Shown here piece after piece: positions 1-8,072 of a stretch of 37,752 bases of DNA (its first letter is position 1; each line of letters begins with the position of its first letter). The stretch is from Clostridium sartagoforme AAU1 (GTDB taxonomy: Bacteria; Bacillota; Clostridia; Clostridiales; Clostridiaceae): positions 1 to 37,752 of the forward strand of contig NZ_ASRV01000133.1 of assembly GCF_000401215.1 (NCBI RefSeq). The letters are read 5' to 3'. A program made the translations under genes and the position numbers. Below the pieces are notes generated by a model. That model was not told the origin of the DNA and did not search any database. It saw only the letters and a list, made by a program, of their open reading frames with translations.

Positions 1-28
1 ATAAAGTGAAATTATTTTAAAATAAAAT

Positions 29-59
29 TTGACTTAGAGTAAACTCTAAGGTTTATAAT
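29..59 (+). promoter_or_regulatory. MerR-type promoter/operator of the aldo/keto reductase gene
   Basis: A -35 box TTGACT (29-34) and a perfect -10 box TATAAT (54-59) are separated by 19 bp, which is longer than a normal spacer. The spacer region holds a perfect dyad, CTTAGAGT (33-40) and ACTCTAAG (43-50), with a 2-bp centre. An over-long spacer filled by a dyad is the hallmark of promoters activated by MerR-family regulators, which twist the DNA to realign the boxes. The regulator gene is not in this window and may lie just upstream. Confidence 0.8.
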
Positions 60-101
60 TATGGTAAAGAAAATTTTTACAATAATGTAGGAGGTTATGC
101 T

Positions 102-920
102 ATGAAAATAGACAGTAAGATAAAAATGAATACGGGTACTGAAATTTATCAATTTGGATTAGGGGTTTGGCAAAGTGGACCTGAAACTAAGGAAGCTGTT
201 CTTGCTGCATTAAAAGCAGGATATAGACATATTGATACTGCGGCTATATATAAAAATGAAGAAGCTGTAGGTGAAGCAATAAGAGAAAGTAAAATTCCAA
301 GAGAAGAACTGTTTATAACAACAAAACTATGGAATCAAGATATGAGAGATCATAAAGTAATGGAAGCTTTTGAATTAAGCTTAAAGAAACTTGGCTTGGA
401 CTATGTAGATTTATATTTAATACATTGGCCAGTTAAAAATGAATACATTCCATCATATAAAATAATGGAAGAAATTTATAAAAGTGGTAGGGCTAAAGCT
501 ATTGGAGTATCAAATTTTAAAACTCATCATCTTCAAGATTTATTAGATAATACAGAAATTGTTCCAGCAGTAAATCAAATGGAATTTAATCCTCAAATGC
601 AAGATTATGATATTTTAGAAATGTGCAGAGAAAAAGGTATTGTATTTGAATCTTGGTCACCACTTGGTTCAGGGGCTTGTCTTGATGATGAAGAATTAAA
701 GGAAATAGGAAGGAAGTACAATAAATCAGTAGCCCAAGTTATTATTAGATGGTTATTGCAAAAGGGAATAGTAGTATTCCCTAAATCAGTACATGAAGCA
801 AGAATAAAGGAAAATGCAGATGTATTTGATTTTGAACTAACTAATGAAGACATAAAATTAATTGATGGAATGAATAAGAACTTAAGAACTGGGGCAGATC
901 CAGATACTTTCACTTTCTAA
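102..920 (+). CDS. Aldo/keto reductase
   Basis: This is a cytosolic NAD(P)H-dependent reductase that reduces aldehydes or ketones to alcohols. The 272 residues match a full-length AKR barrel. The family's catalytic tetrad is readable as D45 and Y50 (HIDTAAIY), K75 (TTKLW) and H108 (LIHWP). The segment KAIGVSNF and the C-terminal PKSVH cofactor-phosphate region also fit. The start ATG follows a strong AGGAGG (about 89-94). The gene stands alone: a MerR-type promoter lies upstream and a hairpin terminator follows. The promoter suggests induction by an electrophile, aldehyde or similar stress signal, as for other MerR-controlled reductases; this is inference. The substrate cannot be told from sequence. 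Confidence 0.93.
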   Translation: MKIDSKIKMNTGTEIYQFGLGVWQSGPETKEAVLAALKAGYRHIDTAAIYKNEEAVGEAIRESKIPREELFITTKLWNQDMRDHKVMEAFELSLKKLGLDYVDLYLIHWPVKNEYIPSYKIMEEIYKSGRAKAIGVSNFKTHHLQDLLDNTEIVPAVNQMEFNPQMQDYDILEMCREKGIVFESWSPLGSGACLDDEELKEIGRKYNKSVAQVIIRWLLQKGIVVFPKSVHEARIKENADVFDFELTNEDIKLIDGMNKNLRTGADPDTFTF

Positions 921-996
921 TGATTATTTTAAATTATATATAAATTTAGATTTGCAAAGAATAAATGTAAATATAAAAACACATATAAGTATCAAT

Positions 997-1037
997 AAAA
1001 AGCAATCCAATAAAGTTAATGAATGGATTGCTTTTTT
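997..1037 (+). terminator. Rho-independent terminator after the aldo/keto reductase
   Basis: A 13-bp perfect stem (997-1009 with 1024-1036) is formed by AAAAAGCAATCCA and its complement, with a 14-nt loop, and it ends in a T run. It separates the reductase from the helicase gene. Confidence 0.85.
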
Positions 1038-1100
1038 ATAATCAAAATTAATAAAAAATTTACCCCTGGGGTCCAATTAATTTCCAACTTATAATATACT

Positions 1101-1129
1101 TTGACAATTTATAAAAGTATTGATAAAGT
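1101..1129 (+). promoter_or_regulatory. Sigma-A-type promoter of the DEAD-box helicase gene
   Basis: A consensus -35 TTGACA (1101-1106), a 17-bp spacer and a -10 TAAAGT (1124-1129) lie about 45 bp before the start codon. Confidence 0.6.
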
Positions 1130-1175
1130 TAATATGCAAATGAATAAGAGGTAATTTAATGAAAGAGGTATAGTT

Positions 1176-2306
1176 ATGGAAATCAATTTTGAAAGTCTTA
1201 AAATAAATGAAAAAATAATTAGTGGATTAAATACTATGGGAATAAAAGAACCTACTGAAATACAAAAGGAAATTATTCTACCGGCTATTAATAAAGAAAA
1301 TTTAATTGGTCAGTCTGAAACAGGTACAGGAAAAACTCTAGCTTATCTTCTACCTATAATAGAAAATATCGATACAAGTAAAAAAGAAATACAATGTATA
1401 ATATTAGCTCCAACTCATGAGTTAGCTATTCAAATAAATAATACAATAAATGAGGTAAAAAAATCAGCCAACTTAGAAATCACATCTACACCTTTAATAG
1501 GAAGTGCAAATATTAAAAGGCAAATAGATAATTTAAAGGCAAAACCTCATATTATTGTTGGATCAGCAGGAAGAATATTCGAATTGATGGGTAAAAAGAA
1601 AGTAACAGCTCATACTATAAAAACTATTGTTATTGATGAAGTTGATAAGCTTTTAGATAAAAATAATCTTCCAGTTATAAAAAATATAATAAAATCTACA
1701 CAAAATCAAACTCAACTTATGATGTTTTCAGCCACATTAAATAATAAAACTTTAGAAATTGCTAAAGATTTAGCTAAAGATATAAAAGTTATATCAGTTA
1801 AAAATAATAAAGTTAATGAAAATATAAAACACAGCTATATAAAAACTGATTATAGGAAAAAAATTGAGACATTAAGAAAACTTTTAAACTCAATTAAAGG
1901 TGAAAAAGTCTTAGTATTTAATAATGACAGCTATACAACTAATACCACTATAGAATATTTGTCTTTTAACAATGTGAAAGTAGATGCAATAGGCGGCAGT
2001 GGCAAAATGGAAGATAGAAAAAGAGCTTTAGAAAATTTCAGAAAAGGAAAAATCCAAGTTTTAATAGCTTCAGATATAGCGGCAAGAGGACTAGACATAA
2101 AAGAAGTTAATTATGTTATTAATTTTGATATTCCAGAAGATCCTAATGATTATTTACATAGAGCTGGAAGAGTAGGAAGGGCAGGCAAGTCTGGAGAAGT
2201 ATTTTCACTTGTTAATGAAAGAGAAGAAAACTTAATAGAAATATACGAAAAGAACTTTAAAATAGACATTTCAGAAAGGACTCTATATAAGGGAAATATA
2301 GAATAA
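1176..2306 (+). CDS. DEAD/DEAH-box RNA helicase, short form
   Basis: This is an ATP-dependent RNA helicase of superfamily 2. Motifs appear in order: a Q-motif region (EPTEIQ, residues 25-30), Walker A (SETGTGKT, 47-54), motif Ia (APTHELA), motif II as DEVD (154-157) instead of DEAD, motif III (SAT, 185-187), motif V (SDIAARGLDI) and motif VI (HRAGRVGRAG). At 376 residues it holds little more than the two RecA-like domains, with no long basic C-terminal RNA-binding tail such as DbpA or CshA have. The start ATG has only a modest GAAAGAGG ribosome binding site. It is monocistronic, with its own promoter. A role in ribosome assembly or cold adaptation is the usual guess but is not shown here. Confidence 0.92.
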   Translation: MEINFESLKINEKIISGLNTMGIKEPTEIQKEIILPAINKENLIGQSETGTGKTLAYLLPIIENIDTSKKEIQCIILAPTHELAIQINNTINEVKKSANLEITSTPLIGSANIKRQIDNLKAKPHIIVGSAGRIFELMGKKKVTAHTIKTIVIDEVDKLLDKNNLPVIKNIIKSTQNQTQLMMFSATLNNKTLEIAKDLAKDIKVISVKNNKVNENIKHSYIKTDYRKKIETLRKLLNSIKGEKVLVFNNDSYTTNTTIEYLSFNNVKVDAIGGSGKMEDRKRALENFRKGKIQVLIASDIAARGLDIKEVNYVINFDIPEDPNDYLHRAGRVGRAGKSGEVFSLVNEREENLIEIYEKNFKIDISERTLYKGNIE

Positions 2307-2324
2307 GAAAGTCAAAAATGTATA

Positions 2325-2352
2325 TTGACTATTTTAATATATGTGCTAAAAT
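2325..2352 (+). promoter_or_regulatory. Promoter of the add riboswitch transcript
   Basis: TTGACT (2325-2330) and TAAAAT (2347-2352) are separated by 16 bp. They lie about 30 bp before the first base of the aptamer, the right place to drive the leader of the adenosine deaminase gene. Confidence 0.55.
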
Positions 2353-2385
2353 TAATATTAATTTAAATAGAGATATATTAAATAG

Positions 2386-2452
2386 CTTCGTATAACCCTA
2401 ATAATATGGATTAGGGGTTTCTACCAAGAACCAATAATTCTTGATTACGAGG
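2386..2452 (+). promoter_or_regulatory. Purine (adenine-type) riboswitch aptamer upstream of add
   Basis: The purine aptamer core is clear. P1 pairs CTTCGTA (2386-2392) with TACGAGG (2446-2452). TATAA and CCTAATAATATGG form the P2 side, GTTTCTACC forms J2/3, and CAAGAACC...TTCTTG forms P3. The base equivalent to position 74, which pairs with the ligand, is T at 2445 (GA-T-TAC). That is the adenine-specific state; guanine aptamers have C there. This matches the gene downstream, which uses adenosine. The specificity call rests on established knowledge of this RNA family. Confidence 0.93.
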
Positions 2453-2496
2453 AAATCATTTTATTTGTGATTTCTTCGTAGTCAAGAATTTTTTTT
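2436..2496 (+). terminator. Riboswitch-controlled terminator of add
   Basis: Bases 2436-2458 pair with 2468-2490 in a 23-bp stem with two wobbles and a 9-nt loop, followed by a run of T. The 5' arm reuses the 3' half of P3, the ligand-contacting T2445 and the whole 3' strand of P1. Aptamer and terminator are therefore mutually exclusive. Adenine binding should stabilise P1, block the terminator and turn add ON, as for other adenine riboswitches of this layout. Confidence 0.92.
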
Positions 2497-2524
2497 ATAA
2501 AAATTTAGAGGAGGATTTAATTTC

Positions 2525-3520
2525 ATGGATATTAGTAACTTACCTAAAATAGAACTTCATTGTCATTTAGATGGAAGTTTAAGAGTTGAGACGGTTATAG
2601 AGCTTGCGAAAAGAGAAAATATAAAATTAGACAGTTATGAGTATGACTATGTTAAAAATCTACTGGTTGTTTCAGAGAAATGTAATTCATTAGATGAATA
2701 CTTAAAAAAATTCGATTTACCAAATGAAGTCCTGCAAACAAAGGAAAACTTAAAAAGGGCAGCTTATGAATTATTAGAAGATGCAGCAAAAGAAAATGTG
2801 AAATATATTGAGGTGAGATTTGCCCCGGTACTGCATACAAAAAAAGGACTAGCTTTAGAAGAAATAATAGAAAGTGTTATAAATGGAATAAAAGAGGCTG
2901 AAAAAGATTATGAGATAAAAGGTAATGTAATAATTTCTTGTATGAGAAGCTTAGAAATATCTCATATATACGATTCAATAAAAGCTGGGAAAAAATATCT
3001 TGGCAGAGGGGTTGTTGCAATAGATTTAGCAGCATCAGAAAAAGAAGATTTTGTTTATGAATATATAGATTCGATGAAATTTGCTAAGGAGTTAGGGTTT
3101 AGAATCACAGTACATGCTGGAGAAACTGGCTTTGGGAAAAATGTAAGAGATGCAATAAATTTTTTAGGAGCTGAAAGAATAGGTCATGGCGTTTATATAT
3201 ATAATGACAAAGATGCTTATAATCTAGTTAAAGAGATGGGAGTAACTTTAGAAATGTGCCCTAAAAGCAATATTGACACAAAAGCAGTAAAAACCTATGT
3301 AGAGCATCCTATATATAAATATCATAAAGATGATATAAAGGTTAGCTTAAGTACTGATAACAGAACTGTATCTAATGTAAATTTGACTGAAGAAACAGAA
3401 AAACTAATAGAAACATTTAATGTTAATATAGATGAATATAAAGAAATTTATATAAATAGTATAAATGCAGCTTTTTGTGATGATGAAACAAAAAAACTTT
3501 TAATGAAGACTATACCTTAA
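2525..3520 (+). CDS. add: Adenosine deaminase
   Basis: This cytosolic, zinc-dependent enzyme converts adenosine (and deoxyadenosine) to inosine and ammonia in purine salvage. The 331-residue length is typical. Metal and catalytic residues are visible: H12 and H14 (ELHCHLDGSL), H197 and E200 (VHAGETG), H221 (RIGHGV) and D278 (LSTDNR). The TDNR form, instead of the mammalian TDDP, is normal for bacterial ADA. The start ATG has a GGAGGA site just upstream (2510-2515). The gene is alone behind an adenine riboswitch, so adenine accumulation should raise expression. No purine transporter or phosphorylase is linked. Confidence 0.95.
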   Translation: MDISNLPKIELHCHLDGSLRVETVIELAKRENIKLDSYEYDYVKNLLVVSEKCNSLDEYLKKFDLPNEVLQTKENLKRAAYELLEDAAKENVKYIEVRFAPVLHTKKGLALEEIIESVINGIKEAEKDYEIKGNVIISCMRSLEISHIYDSIKAGKKYLGRGVVAIDLAASEKEDFVYEYIDSMKFAKELGFRITVHAGETGFGKNVRDAINFLGAERIGHGVYIYNDKDAYNLVKEMGVTLEMCPKSNIDTKAVKTYVEHPIYKYHKDDIKVSLSTDNRTVSNVNLTEETEKLIETFNVNIDEYKEIYINSINAAFCDDETKKLLMKTIP

Positions 3521-3530
3521 AATGAATTAA

Positions 3531-3573
3531 TTTCCAATTCTTAAAGGAAAGTAAAACAAACTGAAATTGGAAA
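3531..3573 (+). other. Weak hairpin after add
   Basis: TTTCCAATT (3531-3539) pairs with AATTGGAAA (3565-3573) across a 25-nt loop. No T run follows on the + strand, so it is at best a weak terminator or processing site. Confidence 0.35.
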
Positions 3574-3632
3574 TATAAAAAATTGCTAAATGGCTAAAAT
3601 AAAGATATATTATAAGAGTAAGGAGGCCATCT

Positions 3633-4262
3633 ATGAAAGCATATAAGACAAAGATAGAACTTATAGATAGTATTCCATTAATATATAGAAAAGTTATAGT
3701 TCCATCAGGAATTACTTTTGAAATGCTACATTATATAATTCAATTTTCAATGGGATGGCAAAATATTTATTTATATGATTTTAATATTAAAGAAGAAAAT
3801 TTAAGAATAACTTCTGATAAAAAAACTATTTCTGAATATGAATTTTATTCTAAATTGAAATTAAATAATAGAAATGATCCTTACGGATTTATAAAAGATA
3901 TGTTAAAAATTAAATACATGCATAGTAAAGAGGTTTATATAGATGATTATTTAAATAAAGAAAATAAAATTGAATATATATATGACTTTGGAGATTATTG
4001 GAAACACAATATAACTTTAGAAGAAGTAATTGAAGATTATATATATGATTATCCTAAATGTATAGAAGCAGAAGGAAATTGTCCTCCAGAAGATATTGGA
4101 GGAATAGAAGGATATACAGAATTTTTAAAAATAATTAATGATAAAACTCATCCAGAATATGAAAATATGCTTTCATTAGTAAGTAAACAAAATTATCAAG
4201 AAGTTTTTGATTGCGAAAGTGCTAACTTATTTATGAGAAAATATTATGAAAAAGATAAGTAG
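3633..4262 (+). CDS. Plasmid pRiA4b ORF-3-like family protein
   Basis: The 209-residue protein matches the pRiA4b ORF-3-like fold in its typical order. An opening KIELIDSIPLIYRKVIVP strand is followed by FEMLHYIIQFSMGWQ, a YIYDFGDYWKHNI segment, and the acidic/cysteine stretch CIEAEGNCPPEDIGGIEGY. This domain is widespread in bacteria, often near mobile DNA, but has no settled function. The ATG follows AAGGAGG (3620-3626). No other mobile-element gene is nearby, so the name should not be taken as evidence of a plasmid or IS. It appears monocistronic. Confidence 0.8.
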   Translation: MKAYKTKIELIDSIPLIYRKVIVPSGITFEMLHYIIQFSMGWQNIYLYDFNIKEENLRITSDKKTISEYEFYSKLKLNNRNDPYGFIKDMLKIKYMHSKEVYIDDYLNKENKIEYIYDFGDYWKHNITLEEVIEDYIYDYPKCIEAEGNCPPEDIGGIEGYTEFLKIINDKTHPEYENMLSLVSKQNYQEVFDCESANLFMRKYYEKDK

Positions 4263-4488
4263 TAATTTAAACTAATGTTAATAAATGAAAATAAGTTCAC
4301 TCAATTTAATACCTCTTAATCCCAAATATGTACTAGTGGGATAGTGTGAATTTATTTCAACTATAAATTTTAATATAATAACATAAAAATAGCAATTGTA
4401 TTTTAGAATATTATTATATAAGCTCTTTAGCACCTTTATATATAAATAATGAATATAATATTTATATATAAGTATTTTTGGAGGAGCG

Positions 4489-4851
4489 ATGACAAGTATA
4501 TATAGATATTGTTTTGAGGATATCGTAACAATTAATATAATTTCAGATGCTGTTAATAGAATTAATAATAAACCGGCTCTAGAAGAATTCCTACGAAAAA
4601 CTTCATTAGGCCAAGACACATATATTAAAATATTAGAATTAACTTTTGAAGCTGAGCCAATTTTTAAGACATTTATTTATCAAGATAATCTTTTTAGGGT
4701 GAAAATTGATGGATTAAATACTAGCAATCCATTTGTAAGAAGAGTCGTAGGTACTAGATTAGTTGAAAGAGAATATACAGATAAAGTTTTATATGATTTA
4801 TATTATGGTAATAATTTTATGGATAATGTTTTTTGGTATAGAAAAGTATAA
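4489..4851 (+). CDS. Hypothetical protein, 120 aa
   Basis: I do not recognise this protein. It is soluble, with no signal peptide or membrane segment. It is mixed alpha/beta with many aromatic residues near the C-terminus (YDLYYGNNFMDNVFWYRKV). An excellent GGAGGAG site (4480-4486) precedes the ATG and an imperfect hairpin with a T run follows, so it looks like a real monocistronic gene. The 226 bp before it hold only short weak hairpins. Confidence 0.65.
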   Translation: MTSIYRYCFEDIVTINIISDAVNRINNKPALEEFLRKTSLGQDTYIKILELTFEAEPIFKTFIYQDNLFRVKIDGLNTSNPFVRRVVGTRLVEREYTDKVLYDLYYGNNFMDNVFWYRKV

Positions 4852-4890
4852 AAGTTTAAAATTTTGAGAATGTTAGTATAAAAGGTATGT

Positions 4891-4937
4891 GTACTCTTTA
4901 GGAAATTGTGAGAAGTTTCTTATGAGTATAGTTTTTT
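4891..4937 (+). terminator. Terminator after the 120-aa gene
   Basis: An imperfect hairpin, ACTCTTTAGGAAA against TTTCTTATGAGT, is followed by TAG and a run of six T. Confidence 0.6.
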
Positions 4938-5009
4938 ATAATTTCATTCTTTTACTTTTTTATAAGAAAATATAATCTGAAATACTTTTAAAAGATTAGG
5001 AGAAAATCT

Positions 5010-5983
5010 ATGAAAATTAGACTTGGATATGTTGCTATTTCAAATGTATTAGGAAAAAAGTAACAAGTTCTAGCACGGTTACTTTCACTAATTATAATAA
5101 AATTACATCAGAAGAAAAAAAATTAGAAAAACTAAAAATTGTTACTAGTTCAAATTTAAATGCTTTACAAGAGTTATTAAGATATAATATAGAAAATAAT
5201 ATACATTTTTATAGAATAACTTCAGCTTTAATACCACTAGTTACTCATCCTGAAGTTGGATACTGGGGACATAGAGAAATATTTAAAAAGGATTTTGAAT
5301 ATATAGGTAGGCTTATTAAAAATTCTAATATGAGAGTTGATACTCATCCAGATGAGTTTAATGTTATAAACAGTAATAATCCAAAAGTAGTGGAAAATAC
5401 TCTAAAAAATTTAATGAGACAAGTAGACTGGTTTGAAGATATGAATTACAAAGAAGGTAAAATGGTAATTCATATAGGGGGAGCAACAGGAGGCAAAGAA
5501 GACGCAATAAAAAGATTTATTAAACATTTCAATGGATTTCCTAAAGAATTAAAAGAAAAATTAATTATAGAAAATGATGATAGAACATACACAGCAAAGG
5601 AAACATTGAACTTGTGTAAAACATTAAATACTCCAATGGTTTTAGATATTCATCATCACAATTGTAATAATTATGGAGAAGATATTAAAGATATCTTAGA
5701 TGATATACTTAATACTTGGGAAAATGAAAGTTTACCGCCTAAAATGCATTTTTCTTCACCAAAAGATAGAAGTTTAATAGATAAAGTTGATAAAAGACAT
5801 TCAGATTTTATAAATGTTAAAGATTTTATAAATTTTATAGAAATTTTAAAAGGATTTAATAAGGATATAGATATAATGTTAGAATGTAAAGAAAAAGATG
5901 TAGCATTATTTAAATTAGTAGAGGATATAAAAAGCATTAAACCAGAATACAAATGGATTGATAAAACAATATTCATTATTTAA
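5010..5983 (+). pseudogene. uvsE: UV damage endonuclease UvsE, interrupted by one -1 frameshift
   Basis: UvsE nicks DNA 5' of UV photoproducts and starts excision repair. Translation from ATG 5010 (site AGGAG at about 4998) gives MKIRLGYVAISNVLGKK, then a TAA at 5061. The next frame continues with no stop to 5983: ...TSALIPLVTHPEVG, RVDTHPDEFNV, VIHIGGATGGKE, LIIENDDRTYT, VLDIHHHN, HFSSPKDR, ECKEKD. These are the conserved UvsE segments with the metal-binding His, Glu and Asp residues. Restoring one base gives about 324 residues, the family length. The break sits in six A (5054-5059), and A_AAA_AAG is in phase with the 0 frame. It may be a sequence error, a true mutation, or programmed -1 frameshifting. 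The downstream frame alone, from ATG 5330, would lack the first third of the barrel. Confidence 0.88.
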
Positions 5984-6086
5984 CAATTAGATTTATTTTT
6001 TAATAATTAATTAAAAATATGTAGATAAATTTTGAATCTTCCCTTAGAATATAAGCATATTAAATAATGTACTAAGGAGGATTTTT

Positions 6087-7853
6087 ATGAAAAAAGTTAG
6101 ATATAAATTAATTATGCTTACTGTTTTTATTTCACTTGTAACAGCTATAATTATAAGTGTTACAATAACCTTTAGAAATATACAAACGAATAATAATCTT
6201 TTGAAAATTCAAAAGGAGAATTTAAATAATGATTATGATGAAAGAATTAAGGAGCAAGTAGAGATTGCTATATCCATGATAGATGCAATTAACGAGAAAG
6301 CTAAAAATGGTGAAATTACTATTGATGAAGCTAAAAAACAAAGTGCAGATTTATTAAGAAAATTGAAATTTGGAGAAGACGGATACTTTTGGGCTGATAA
6401 TATTGATGGAACTAATATTGTTCTTTTAGGTTCAGAGACTGAGGGAACAAATAGATTAGATACTAAAGATAGTACAGGAAAGTATCTAATAAAAGAAATT
6501 ATTGAAAATGGTAAGAAAGAAGGTGGTGGGTACACAGATTATTGGTTTCCTAAGAGTGGAGAAACTGAGGCATCACTTAAAAGGGGATACAGTAAATTAT
6601 ATACTCCATACAATTGGATTATAGGAACCGGAAACTACATAGATAATATAGATGAGGTTATATTAGAAAGAGAATACATATTAAAAAAGGACATTCAAGT
6701 AGGAATTATAATTAATGTTTTTTTAGTTATAGGGGCATTAATTGTAGCAGTTATTTTATCTGTAATAACTAGCAAACAATTAACTAATCCATTAATTAAA
6801 ATAAAAGATTTTGCATTAAGATTATCTGGCTATGATTTTAGCAATCCAATTCATATAAGAAGTAAAGATGAATTTGGACAAACAGCAGAAGCTTTAAATG
6901 AAGCACAAAAAAATGTAAAAACCTTAGTATCTTTAATTATCGATGAATCTCAAAATATAGGAGCATCTTCAGAAGAACTTTCAGCAACAGTAGAAGAGTT
7001 ATTTTCTAAAATTGTAATTATAGACGAAGCTGTAGAATCAATTACATCTGCTATTCAAGAATCAGGCGCTGTTACAGAAGAAATAAGTGCCTCTATCGAA
7101 GAAGTAGATTCAAGTATAAATGTATTATCTGGAAAGTCCATGGATGGAAGTAACATATCAAATGCTGCAAAGGAAAGAGCTTTAGCAGTTAAAGATAACA
7201 GTAACAAAGCTATTGAAGAAACTAGAGAAGTATATAATGAAAAGAAAGAAAAAATGGAAAAAGCGATTGAGGCAGTAATGGTTGTAGAAAGTATAAAGGT
7301 TATGGCAGATACTATTGGAAATATAGCAGATCAAACTAATTTACTTGCATTAAATGCAGCAATTGAAGCAGCTAGAGCAGGGGAACAAGGTAAGGGATTT
7401 GCTGTTGTTGCAGATGAAGTAAGAAAGCTTGCAGAGCAGTCATCTAATGCAGTAGGAAATATTCAAGAAACTATTTTAAAAGTACAATATGCATTTAAAA
7501 ATAGTATTGAAGCAGGAAGTGAAATATTGGAATTTATTAATAGCAATGTAAATATGCAATTAGATGCGTATGGAGAAACAGGAGCTAAATATTATGATGA
7601 TTCAGAATTTGTAAGCCAAATGTCAGATGAAATTGCTGCAATGTCTGAAGAAATAACAGCTACAGTTGGACAAGTTAGTGAGGCTGTGCAAAGTATGGCT
7701 GAATCATCTCAAGAGTCTAGTGAAAAAGCAGAAGATATAAGAGAAAGCATGAGAGAAACTACAAAAGCAATTGAACAAATTGCAAAGACAGCTCAAAGCC
7801 AAGCAGAACTTGCTCAAAAGTTAAATGAAATGGTACAAAAATTTAATATATAA
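6087..7853 (+). CDS. Methyl-accepting chemotaxis protein with extracellular Cache domain
   Basis: This is a membrane chemoreceptor that signals to CheA/CheW. Of its 588 residues, TM1 spans about 9-29. An extracellular single Cache domain (about 30-195) has the typical [23 protein letters not shown] and [13 protein letters not shown] motifs. TM2 spans about 203-226 and is followed by a HAMP domain. A long coiled coil carries the conserved hairpin tip (about 412-450: [20 protein letters not shown] and [13 protein letters not shown]). The ATG follows AAGGAGG. The gene is alone, with no che genes nearby, and a hairpin follows. Such Cache domains usually bind small organic acids; the ligand here is unknown. 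Confidence 0.95.
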   Translation: MKKVRYKLIMLTVFISLVTAIIISVTITFRNIQTNNNLLKIQKENLNNDYDERIKEQVEIAISMIDAINEKAKNGEITIDEAKKQSADLLRKLKFGEDGYFWADNIDGTNIVLLGSETEGTNRLDTKDSTGKYLIKEIIENGKKEGGGYTDYWFPKSGETEASLKRGYSKLYTPYNWIIGTGNYIDNIDEVILEREYILKKDIQVGIIINVFLVIGALIVAVILSVITSKQLTNPLIKIKDFALRLSGYDFSNPIHIRSKDEFGQTAEALNEAQKNVKTLVSLIIDESQNIGASSEELSATVEELFSKIVIIDEAVESITSAIQESGAVTEEISASIEEVDSSINVLSGKSMDGSNISNAAKERALAVKDNSNKAIEETREVYNEKKEKMEKAIEAVMVVESIKVMADTIGNIADQTNLLALNAAIEAARAGEQGKGFAVVADEVRKLAEQSSNAVGNIQETILKVQYAFKNSIEAGSEILEFINSNVNMQLDAYGETGAKYYDDSEFVSQMSDEIAAMSEEITATVGQVSEAVQSMAESSQESSEKAEDIRESMRETTKAIEQIAKTAQSQAELAQKLNEMVQKFNI

Positions 7854-7856
7854 TTT

Positions 7857-7884
7857 TTAAGGGAAGTCCATTGACTTCCCTTAA
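7857..7884 (+). terminator. Hairpin terminator after the chemoreceptor
   Basis: A 12-bp perfect stem (7857-7868 with 7873-7884, core GGGAAGTC/GACTTCCC) with a 4-nt loop starts 4 bp after the stop codon. The T tract is short and broken. Confidence 0.75.
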
Positions 7885-8072
7885 TTTAACTTTTAAGTTT
7901 CCATAATTTCATCTCAAATTATTATATAATCCTTTGAATTTAATTGCTAAGATTGGAATTTGTGAATCAATAAAGTATATCTTTATTTAACATAACTTGT
8001 ATTATTTTATAAGTAGAGGTAAAATACCTATGGACAACATATGAACAAAGTATGAAGAAGGGAATGAATATA

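Noticed and set aside
605..913. Minus-strand frame inside the aldo/keto reductase gene
   Set aside because: It is a shadow of a clear enzyme gene, without a ribosome binding site or recognisable protein features.
3633..4262. Plasmid or insertion element, from the pRiA4b ORF-3-like name
   Set aside because: No transposase, terminal repeats or replication gene lies nearby; this family is common on chromosomes.
4278..4619. Minus-strand frame of 113 codons
   Set aside because: It overlaps the better supported + strand gene at 4489, has no ribosome binding site, and its translation is of low complexity (Ile/Tyr/Leu).
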